A stretch of DNA of 5,423 bases, from NCBI GenBank assembly GCA_002401215.1, contig NVSL01000066.1:3061-8483 (forward strand), in the 5' to 3' direction. A program made the translations under genes and the position numbers. Source of the stretch: Flavobacteriaceae bacterium. Its GTDB lineage: Bacteria; Bacteroidota; Bacteroidia; Flavobacteriales; Flavobacteriaceae. Every line of letters starts with the position of its first letter. Position 1 is the first letter of the stretch. The notes beneath the pieces are model-generated. The model was not told where the DNA came from. It made no database searches and worked only from the letters and a program-made list of their open reading frames with translations. Shown here piece after piece: positions 1 through 5,423 of this stretch.

Positions 1-1204
1 TAAATTCAACACTTCCACCATCCCAACTAATTTCTGTCAAACGATTTAGTTTAGGGTATTTTGTTAATATTTCATTTGAATTGATATGGTATAAAGTTCC
101 ACCATTATTATAGTAAGGAGCATGAAAATAGGTTGTGGCATTTATACCAAACCCGCTTGTTGATGAATTAGTAACTGTATGATTTAGATAGCTATCAGCA
201 TTGGTTTTGGTATATTCTTGATATGTAAAGGTTACAACATTCCCTGTTGAAGCATCAGTAATTGTATTTAAATGCCACGTTGTGAAGTTTGCATCATAGT
301 TGTAATAAGTTTGAGACTGTTCCATAATAGGTAGTCTATAAGATTCAACAAAATCTTTACTGCTGAAATTATATTCTAAGCCTGCGGTATTTGTTAATGT
401 GAAATTATTAAAATCATCCCTTTGTGAAGCACCAGAGTTAGACCAATTCTGATTTGGGTTTCCATCTTCTGATCCAGAAAAACCAATTCCATTTACTAGA
501 ATTGTTGACCTACTAAGAATAGGGCTTTTGACTCCTGAATTATCCAAGAAAATTGCTTCATACTCTTTATTTTCAAACAAATCACTGAGTGAAGTTTCTT
601 GAGTGTCTTTTAAATAAAAGGAAGTACTTAGTCCTGGAGCGTTTGCTATATATTCATCTGGAGATGAGTCAATTTTTATCACATCATACATGTCACTATA
701 TGGGTATTGAGAATTGATGGTTGTACCTGATGAACTCCCACTTTGGTACGATACAATGGCATTCTTTCTATGATATCCAATTGTATTTATTTGATTTTCC
801 CAAGTCCCTGCGTTATCCATTGTATCGTCAGGGAGTGCAAAGCCGTATACATCAAGTTCTTTATCATCTAAATCTCTTATGATTCTTGTAATATTACCTC
901 CAGCATTCAATGACCACCCTAAACCAACATTAGAAGCTATTTCATCAACTTTTACACCTCCAGAATTATAAGAAATAGAGATTGGGACAGATATTTTACC
1001 AGCTCTAATTTCATAGATTGGAATATCTATTCCAACTCTTCCTGTATATAAATTTACAGGTAAGAAATTTTGTTTTAGGAATTCTGTTACATCAGGTGCA
1101 GCAAATAGTTTGTCTCCTGGCATTGGGTCATTAAAACTTGGTTCTTGTCCAAAGCTATTAAGAATGGCAAATAAAGAACAAAACAATACAAATGTGTTTT
1201 TCAT
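1..1204 (-). CDS. RHS/YD-repeat family exported protein, N-terminal part (runs off the left edge)
   Basis: The reverse strand reads open from ATG at 1204 to the left edge, giving 401 complete codons without a stop; the C-terminal part lies outside the window. It begins with a signal peptide (MKN, hydrophobic core about residues 5-18, likely signal peptidase I cleavage near ..SFG|Q20). Residues 49-55 read PVNLYTG, followed by IDIPIYEI (59-66), VPISISYNSGGVKVDEIAS (73-91) and GLGWSLNAGG (94-103). This succession is the hallmark of the N-terminal beta-rich module of Bacteroidota RHS-repeat-associated / SpvB-like proteins. Further in, WHLNTITDASTGNVVTFTYQ resembles the YD-type strands of the family. 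Members are usually much longer (often over 1000 residues), with YD repeats, an RHS core and a variable, sometimes toxic, C-terminal end; none of that is visible here. Cellular site is presumably cell surface or secreted. It is divergent from the secretion operon. No Shine-Dalgarno sequence precedes the start, as is usual in this phylum. Family assignment is firm; function is not. Confidence 0.85.
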   Translation of the reverse strand, partial: MKNTFVLFCSLFAILNSFGQEPSFNDPMPGDKLFAAPDVTEFLKQNFLPVNLYTGRVGIDIPIYEIRAGKISVPISISYNSGGVKVDEIASNVGLGWSLNAGGNITRIIRDLDDKELDVYGFALPDDTMDNAGTWENQINTIGYHRKNAIVSYQSGSSSGTTINSQYPYSDMYDVIKIDSSPDEYIANAPGLSTSFYLKDTQETSLSDLFENKEYEAIFLDNSGVKSPILSRSTILVNGIGFSGSEDGNPNQNWSNSGASQRDDFNNFTLTNTAGLEYNFSSKDFVESYRLPIMEQSQTYYNYDANFTTWHLNTITDASTGNVVTFTYQEYTKTNADSYLNHTVTNSSTSGFGINATTYFHAPYYNNGGTLYHINSNEILTKYPKLNRLTEISWDGGSVEF

Positions 1205-1259
1205 GGATATATAATTAATAATTTTCTGGTGATAAAACTAAAACACACTTTTGGATAAG

Positions 1260-1302
1260 CCCTACGATTTTCCCGTACAATATTGACGGGAAAATCGTAG
1301 GG
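1260..1302. promoter_or_regulatory. Perfect 17-bp inverted repeat between divergent genes
   Basis: Left arm CCCTACGATTTTCCCGT (1260-1276) is exactly complementary to right arm ACGGGAAAATCGTAGGG (1286-1302), leaving a 9-nt loop. The loop holds the self-complementary octamer CAATATTG (1278-1285), so dyad symmetry continues almost to the centre with A1277 as the only unmatched base. Farther out, AAAACAC (1240-1246) is complementary to GTGTTTT (1303-1309). The element is 56 bp from both the RHS start and the pilin start. No strong T-run follows it on either strand, and both genes point away from it, so a terminator role is unlikely. Candidate roles (inference) are an operator for a dimeric regulator controlling both genes, a 5'-UTR hairpin, or a copy of a dispersed palindromic repeat. 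Confidence 0.75.
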
Positions 1303-1357
1303 GTGTTTTCAAAGAAATAACCAGATTTGTAGATGAACTATTAATGTCAATTCCCTC

Positions 1358-1774
1358 GTGAGAACACAATCTATATTATCAAAAAAAGTAAGAGCATATA
1401 ACTTACAAGAGCTTATGGTAACCTTGGTTATTATTGGAATTTTAGTGCTAATTGCATTACCTGCATTAATGCCTTTAATTTCCAGAGCTAAAAGTGTAGA
1501 GGCTCAAAACCAGTTAAAACATTTGTACAATACAGAAAGGCAATACTTTTATATGCATTCTAAATACACGATTGAAATGGATGCCATTGATTTTGAAGTC
1601 CCAAAAACAGTCAATGAAAATGGAACAGCCAATTACTCCTATGAAATTATAGAAGCTACTGGAAATACTTTTAAAGCAAGAGCAACTGCCATTGCAGATT
1701 TTGATGGGGATGGTGTTTTTAATGTTTGGGAGATTGACCACAATCAATTGTTAAAAGAGGTAACAAAGGATTAA
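1358..1774 (+). CDS. Type IV pilin-like / GspG-like pseudopilin
   Basis: A 138-residue fibre subunit of a type II secretion or type IV pilus-like system. The basic leader (residues 1-13, with K9, K10 and R12) is followed by AYNLQELMVTLVIIGILVLIALPAL. The processing site is best placed between A13 and Y14, so the conserved glutamate (+5) is E18; the hydrophobic stretch 19-37 is the N-terminal helix that anchors the precursor and packs in the fibre core. After it comes a helix rich in A, K and Q (43-60) and a short globular domain. Near the C-terminus residues 114-125 (DFDGDGVFNVWE) match the EF-hand loop pattern DxDxDG..E. The start is GTG at 1358: an in-frame TGA lies at 1334-1336, no in-frame ATG lies between, and the next in-frame ATG (M20) would remove the leader and cleavage site. 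It is the first gene of the apparent operon with the peptidase that should process it. Length and single short globular domain fit GspG-like major pseudopilins, but a true pilus subunit is also possible. Confidence 0.85.
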   Translation: MRTQSILSKKVRAYNLQELMVTLVIIGILVLIALPALMPLISRAKSVEAQNQLKHLYNTERQYFYMHSKYTIEMDAIDFEVPKTVNENGTANYSYEIIEATGNTFKARATAIADFDGDGVFNVWEIDHNQLLKEVTKD

Positions 1775-1800
1775 TGCTTCGACTTCGCTCAGCAACCTCC
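1768..1800. repeat. REP-like imperfect hairpin in the pilin-peptidase gap
   Basis: Bases 1775-1794 read TGCTTCGACTTCGCTCAGCA, starting right after the pilin stop codon. TGCT (1775-1778) pairs with AGCA (1791-1794), and GGA (1768-1770) can pair with TCC (1798-1800), giving an interrupted stem. The core CTTCGACTTCGCTCAG is of a kind I recall as recurring in intergenic spacers of many Bacteroidota genomes; copy number here cannot be tested in one window. Its GC content contrasts with the AT-rich surroundings. No T-run follows, so it is not a classical terminator; a role in 3'-end protection or partial attenuation after the pilin gene is inference. Confidence 0.45.
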
Positions 1801-1808
1801 CTAAAAAA

Positions 1809-1814
1809 AAGGAA
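1809..1814 (+). promoter_or_regulatory. Shine-Dalgarno-like site for the prepilin peptidase gene
   Basis: AAGGAA lies just upstream of the ATG at 1819, with five bases between GGA and the start codon. It is the clearest purine-rich ribosome binding sequence in the window; the other starts lack one. It supports the ATG at 1819 as the start of the peptidase gene. Confidence 0.4.
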
Positions 1815-1818
1815 ATAA

Positions 1819-2301
1819 ATGAATATCTTCTTAAAAACAATATTAATACTGTTACTAACAGCGATTTTATACCAAGACTTGAAAGAGCGGTTGGTTTATA
1901 TAATACTGTTTGCTTTAACAGCCGTTTTATTGGTTTATTTACAGCTACAAGAGATAACAACATCCGTTATTATTGTTTCCTCGGTACTTAATATATGTGT
2001 GGTTGGGTTGGTTATTTTGATACTTTCTATCTACTCCAAAATAAGATTAAAAAAACCACTTAAAGAAACTTTTGGAATGGGTGATGGGTTGTTTTTTATA
2101 TTGCTTGCCCTTGGATTTCCAACTGCAACATTTTTAGTGTTATTTTCATTTTCGTTGCTGTTTTCTTATGCCTTGTTTTTAGTTTTAAAATCCAATCTGA
2201 AAGTGAAGACTGTTCCCTTAGCAGGATTTCAAGCCTTGTTTTTAGCGATTGTTTTGTTATTGAATGAATCATTTTCATTTGTTGAATTATATACTATTTA
2301 G
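1819..2301 (+). CDS. Prepilin peptidase, A24 family (single-domain type)
   Basis: A 160-residue, strongly hydrophobic inner-membrane aspartic protease expected to cleave the leader of the adjacent pseudopilin on the cytoplasmic face. The two catalytic aspartates of the A24 family are in place: D20 in YQDLKERLVY, at the end of the first membrane helix, and D89 in FGMGDG (the GxGD motif). Around five to six membrane segments are apparent (about residues 3-18, 27-42, 48-72, 91-118 as one or two, and 134-150). The long cytoplasmic N-terminal region of PilD/GspO enzymes, which carries zinc cysteines and the N-methylation activity, is absent. The protein therefore resembles minimal A24 enzymes of the CpaA/TadV/archaeal FlaK type; whether it methylates its substrate is doubtful. 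It follows the pilin by 44 nt and precedes the ATPase by 3 nt, which suggests co-transcription and tight coupling to the next gene. Confidence 0.85.
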   Translation: MNIFLKTILILLLTAILYQDLKERLVYIILFALTAVLLVYLQLQEITTSVIIVSSVLNICVVGLVILILSIYSKIRLKKPLKETFGMGDGLFFILLALGFPTATFLVLFSFSLLFSYALFLVLKSNLKVKTVPLAGFQALFLAIVLLLNESFSFVELYTI

Positions 2302-2304
2302 TGA

Positions 2305-3714
2305 ATGGAACTAGATTTTAACATACCCACCCAATTACAACAACTCATAAGTGCAGAACAGGCACATCATTACAATATCATTCCTTTTGAACAGCACAAC
2401 GGAACGCTTGTTTTTAAAACAGACAATCAGCAGCAAGATTTAGCTTCAGAATTACAAATCATCTTTGGGAAAGAGATTCAATTGATTGATGAAACCAAAG
2501 AAACAATTCAAAAATATTTAACCTTAAACTACAGACAACAAACCAACAATCAAAGAAGCTCTGAATTGCATTTTTCAGAAGACTTTTTACTGAATATCAT
2601 TCACGAAGCAAAATCATTGGGAAGTAGTGATATTCATTTTGAAGTTTTTGAAGAGCAAAGTAGAATCCGTTTTAGAATTGATGGTAAGCTGTTGGAGCGT
2701 TATCTGATTCCACAGTCAGAATACCCAACCTATGTAAATCGTATCAAGATATTGTCAGAGTTGGATATTTCAGAAAAAAGATTGCCACAAGATGGACGTA
2801 TCAACATCAAAAATGAACAAGAAGAGTTTGATATAAGAGTTTCTGTATTGCCAACATTGCACGGAGAGAAAATAGTATTGCGATTACTTTCAAAAGATAC
2901 TACAGCAATTGAATTAGATACTTTAGGATTTACAATACAAGAATTAAAACGCTATAAAGAAAGCATTAAAAACCCCAATGGAATCATCCTGATTTCTGGA
3001 CCAACAGGGTCTGGAAAGACAACCACCTTATATGCTACACTCAAACTTTTAAATACAGCGGATACCAATATATTAACCATTGAAGACCCTATTGAATATA
3101 CTTTAGAAGGTATCAATCAAGTACAGTTAAAAGAAAATATAGGACTTGATTTTGCAAGTACTTTACGTACATTTTTACGACAAGACCCAGACATTATTAT
3201 GGTGGGAGAGATACGTGATGCAGCAACAGCCAATATGGCAATTAGAGCTGCATTAACTGGTCACTTGGTATTGTCAACGATTCATACAAATTCTGCTTGG
3301 GCAACTATTTCAAGATTGGTTGATATGGGAGTGCCACCCTTTTTAATTGCAAGTACATTAAATGTAAGTGTTGCACAGCGTTTGGTTAGAAAGTTATGCA
3401 ATCAATGTAAAAAGAAAGAACAAGTACGTTTGGAATTGTTTCCTGAAGGTTTTAGTGTCAAAGACACACTTAAGTATCACTATGCTGCTCAAGGCTGTCA
3501 AGAATGTTATCACACAGGATATTCTGGCAGAAAAGCTATTTATGAAATCATCCCAATCACTAAAGAACTCACAAGACAGATTAAAGACAATGTTTTGGAG
3601 ATAGATGATTATTTACATCAAAATAATATTGAAACAATTAAAGTCAATGCACTCAAACTGATTCAATCTGGAGAGACTTCTATTGAAGAGGTGTATTCAC
3701 TTTTAACAAACTAA
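2305..3714 (+). CDS. gspE: GspE/PilB-type secretion/pilus assembly ATPase
   Basis: A 469-residue cytoplasmic hexameric ATPase of the type II secretion/type IV pilus superfamily, expected to power fibre assembly. Residues about 1-75 resemble only the latter part of the T2SSE_N/MshEN domain (the HHYNIIPF..NGTLVFKTD stretch). The N2 region follows (about 90-200, with SSDIHFE at 107-113 and FRIDG at 123-127). The catalytic core has Walker A GPTGSGKTT (232-240), the Asp box TIEDPIEY (258-265), Walker B DPDIIMVGEIRD (294-305, catalytic E302) and the His box TGHLVLSTIHTNS (318-330, H327). Four cysteines, C365, C368, C398 and C401, form the zinc-binding subdomain typical of GspE and PilB. All catalytic motifs are intact. 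ATG at 2305 is 3 nt after the peptidase stop; no Shine-Dalgarno is present, so coupled translation is likely. A retraction ATPase (PilT) is unlikely because PilT lacks the tetracysteine domain. GspE versus PilB cannot be settled from sequence alone; the secretin neighbour fits either. Confidence 0.93.
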   Translation: MELDFNIPTQLQQLISAEQAHHYNIIPFEQHNGTLVFKTDNQQQDLASELQIIFGKEIQLIDETKETIQKYLTLNYRQQTNNQRSSELHFSEDFLLNIIHEAKSLGSSDIHFEVFEEQSRIRFRIDGKLLERYLIPQSEYPTYVNRIKILSELDISEKRLPQDGRINIKNEQEEFDIRVSVLPTLHGEKIVLRLLSKDTTAIELDTLGFTIQELKRYKESIKNPNGIILISGPTGSGKTTTLYATLKLLNTADTNILTIEDPIEYTLEGINQVQLKENIGLDFASTLRTFLRQDPDIIMVGEIRDAATANMAIRAALTGHLVLSTIHTNSAWATISRLVDMGVPPFLIASTLNVSVAQRLVRKLCNQCKKKEQVRLELFPEGFSVKDTLKYHYAAQGCQECYHTGYSGRKAIYEIIPITKELTRQIKDNVLEIDDYLHQNNIETIKVNALKLIQSGETSIEEVYSLLTN

Positions 3715-3722
3715 ACAGATTA

Positions 3723-5423
3723 ATGAAAATCTATAAAAAACTCATTTTTGCAATTGCACTTATCACTCTTGTGATGAATATTGGTTATTCTCAAGAAGAT
3801 AGAATAGACCAACTACGCTTAAAATTAGAAAGTATAGAAGTTGATACACCAGGGCTTAATGAAAGAGCAGATATCAATGTGAGTAATATTTTATTACCAG
3901 ATTTTTTGAGAATCCTAACCAATGCACATGAGGTGAATATTAATATTTCATCAGACATAAATACCATCACATTTAGCAACAACTTTTCAAATGCCAGTGT
4001 TTCAGAAATCCTTATATTTTTATGTAAAGAATTTGAACTGGATATTGATTTTATGGGCAATATATTGTCCATTCACAAATTAGTGCCAGATATTATTCCA
4101 TACCAACGAAAAGAAATTCCAATTGTTTACAATCAACAACATGATTTGTTATCTGTAAATTTAGATAAGGATACTTTGTCAATTGTGTTTAAGGATATAA
4201 CTGATAAATCTGGTAGAAATTTAGTCTTTGCTCCAGGACTTGGCAATCAACTATTGACAAGCTATATTCAAAATATGCCTTTTGAAACAGCGATAGAAAA
4301 TATTGCTTTTGGTAATAATCTTATCGCTACAAAAACAAGAGATAATTATTATTTGTTTGAGAGTAGCACAAGCTCAACACAAAACACTCCACAAGGAGTT
4401 ACTCAAAAAAGACCTTATAGAAATAGACGTTCCAATTTTTATTTTAAAATAAACGATACTTTAAATAAAACCTTAGATGTAGATTTTGAAAACACTTCTA
4501 TTTCAAGTATTGTGTATGATATCAGTCAGCAATTAAACCTCAATACTTTTACAGCAGCCCCTATTGATGCAGCAGGAGTTACTACTGTAAAAGCGGATAA
4601 TATATCTGTTGACTTATTATTTGATAAGATTTTAGAAAACACAGAGTTTACTTTTAAAAAGGAAGGGAGTATTTACTTTTTTGGAAAAAGAGATCAAGCA
4701 TCACTTAGAAGTACAGAAATCATTCCATTACGATTTCGTTCTATTGAAATACTATCGGGACAGACACCTTCATCCGCAAAAAAAAGAACAGGGAGCCTTT
4801 ATACAAACACCAATTATTATGGAGGGAGTAATTACAACAATGGGTCTAATGGAAGAAACCAAAATGGAAATAGACAACCAGTAAATACAAACGGTTCTAA
4901 TTTTCAAAATTATGACACCAAGGCAGAAGCCTTGATTAGTATTTTACCAGACGAAATAAAAAACAACTTAGATATTCAAACTGATATAGAACTGAACAGT
5001 TTTATTGTAAGCGGACCAGATCAAGACATTGAGAAATTTAGAGAATTTATAAAATATATTGACAAGCCAATACCCAATGTAAATATTGAAGTCATGTTTG
5101 TTGAAGTCAATAAAAGTGCGACTATTGAAACAGGGATTACTTGGGGTATAGGAGAACAAGCTGCTCAAACCAAAGGAACTTTGGGTCCAGCTATTAATAT
5201 GACACTTGGAGCAGGTACAATTAACAATATAATCAATGCAGGTACATTTGGCTCACTTAATCTAGGAAATGTAGTGCCAGAGTTTTATGTCAATATCAAA
5301 GCAATGGAAGCCAATGGAGATATTAAAGTGAGGTCGACACCAAAAATATCAGCTTTGAGCGGGCATATGGCAAACTTCTCTATTGGTGAGACAACTTATT
5401 ATGCAGTTACAGAACGAAATATT
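3723..5423 (+). CDS. gspD: GspD-like secretin (outer-membrane channel), truncated by the right edge
   Basis: Open from ATG at 3723 to the last base, 567 codons, with no stop; the C-terminal end is missing. Residues 1-23 are a signal peptide (KIYKK, then a hydrophobic core, cleavage near GYS|Q24); there is no lipobox. The periplasmic part contains up to three STN/N0-like modules: about 51-118, 147-213 and 253-323. A secretin N-type (NolW-like) domain begins at STEIIPLRFRSIEIL (330-344), is interrupted by an Asn/Gly/Tyr-rich low-complexity loop (about 360-398), and resumes at KAEALISILPDEI to ELNSFIVSGPDQDIEKF, ending at YIDKP (445-449). The secretin core starts at VNIEVMFVEVNKSATIETGITWG (453 onward) and includes VNIKAMEANGDIKVRSTPK (523-541), matching the family signature around the 'STPK' strand. 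The protein would form the multimeric gate through which the machine's cargo or fibre crosses the outer membrane. It lies 8 nt after the ATPase gene, consistent with one operon. Confidence 0.9.
   Translation, partial: MKIYKKLIFAIALITLVMNIGYSQEDRIDQLRLKLESIEVDTPGLNERADINVSNILLPDFLRILTNAHEVNINISSDINTITFSNNFSNASVSEILIFLCKEFELDIDFMGNILSIHKLVPDIIPYQRKEIPIVYNQQHDLLSVNLDKDTLSIVFKDITDKSGRNLVFAPGLGNQLLTSYIQNMPFETAIENIAFGNNLIATKTRDNYYLFESSTSSTQNTPQGVTQKRPYRNRRSNFYFKINDTLNKTLDVDFENTSISSIVYDISQQLNLNTFTAAPIDAAGVTTVKADNISVDLLFDKILENTEFTFKKEGSIYFFGKRDQASLRSTEIIPLRFRSIEILSGQTPSSAKKRTGSLYTNTNYYGGSNYNNGSNGRNQNGNRQPVNTNGSNFQNYDTKAEALISILPDEIKNNLDIQTDIELNSFIVSGPDQDIEKFREFIKYIDKPIPNVNIEVMFVEVNKSATIETGITWGIGEQAAQTKGTLGPAINMTLGAGTINNIINAGTFGSLNLGNVVPEFYVNIKAMEANGDIKVRSTPKISALSGHMANFSIGETTYYAVTERNI

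Noticed and set aside
1233..1240. TAGTTTTA (reverse strand) as a possible -7 box for the RHS gene
   Set aside because: The final G of TAnnTTTG is absent and no -33 element is found at the right distance; AT-rich DNA gives such matches by chance.
1260..1302. The 17-bp inverted repeat as a rho-independent terminator
   Set aside because: It lies between divergent starts, so neither gene ends there, and no proper T-run follows on either strand.
1322..1329. CAGATTTG as a possible -7 box (TAnnTTTG) for the pilin operon
   Set aside because: The first conserved T is missing and no TTG -33 element lies at suitable spacing, so it does not stand up as a promoter call.
1514..1963. Reverse-strand open frames at 1514-1747 and 1751-1963
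   Set aside because: They lie opposite the pilin and peptidase genes, have no recognisable domain and reflect the AT-rich codons of the sense genes.
3368..3604. Plus-strand open frame inside the ATPase gene
   Set aside because: It is an alternate-frame shadow of the zinc-domain region of the ATPase, without its own start signals or a recognisable product.
4681..4884. Plus-strand open frame inside the secretin gene
   Set aside because: It is an alternate-frame reading of the secretin, partly over the Asn-rich loop; no independent evidence for expression.
4800..4916. Asn/Gly-rich stretch of the secretin as a frameshift or tandem DNA repeat
   Set aside because: The secretin frame continues unbroken on both sides, and there is no regular DNA repeat unit; it is a low-complexity protein loop.
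3791..5168. Reverse-strand open frames at 3791-4072 and 4968-5168
   Set aside because: Antisense to a continuous, well-supported secretin frame and without family resemblance.

Overview
The window looks like a chromosomal piece of a member of the Bacteroidota, most likely a flavobacterium. The DNA is AT-rich and most starts have little Shine-Dalgarno complementarity. Exported proteins end their signal peptides in '..GQ' or '..SQ'. The minus-strand gene is an RHS/YD-repeat-type secreted protein with the N-terminal module common in Flavobacteriia (PVNLYTG, then SGGVKVDEIAS, then GLGWSLNAGG). The species cannot be named from the sequence alone.

Layout: (1) bases 1-1204, minus strand, hold the first 401 codons of a large exported RHS/SpvB-like protein that runs off the left edge. 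(2) Bases 1205-1357 are a divergent intergenic region dominated by a perfect 17-bp inverted repeat with a 9-nt loop. (3) From 1358 to the right edge, four tightly spaced plus-strand genes form an apparent operon: a type IV pilin-like/GspG-like pseudopilin (GTG start), a small single-domain A24 prepilin peptidase, a GspE/PilB-type assembly ATPase and a GspD-like secretin cut by the window end. Gaps are 44, 3 and 8 nt; the 44-nt gap holds a REP-like imperfect hairpin.

Together the plus-strand genes encode the core of a type II secretion / type IV pilus-like machine: a fibre subunit, the protease that matures it, the cytoplasmic motor that drives fibre assembly and the outer-membrane channel. 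The inner-membrane platform protein (GspF/PilC-like) and minor pseudopilins are not in the window and would be expected to the right. The system is streamlined: the peptidase lacks the N-methylation/zinc region of PilD-type enzymes, the ATPase lacks the first part of the usual N-terminal domain, and the pilin has an atypical Ala|Tyr cleavage site and a textbook EF-hand-like DxDGDG loop near its C-terminus. No CRISPR, tRNA, rRNA, transposase or phage gene was seen.
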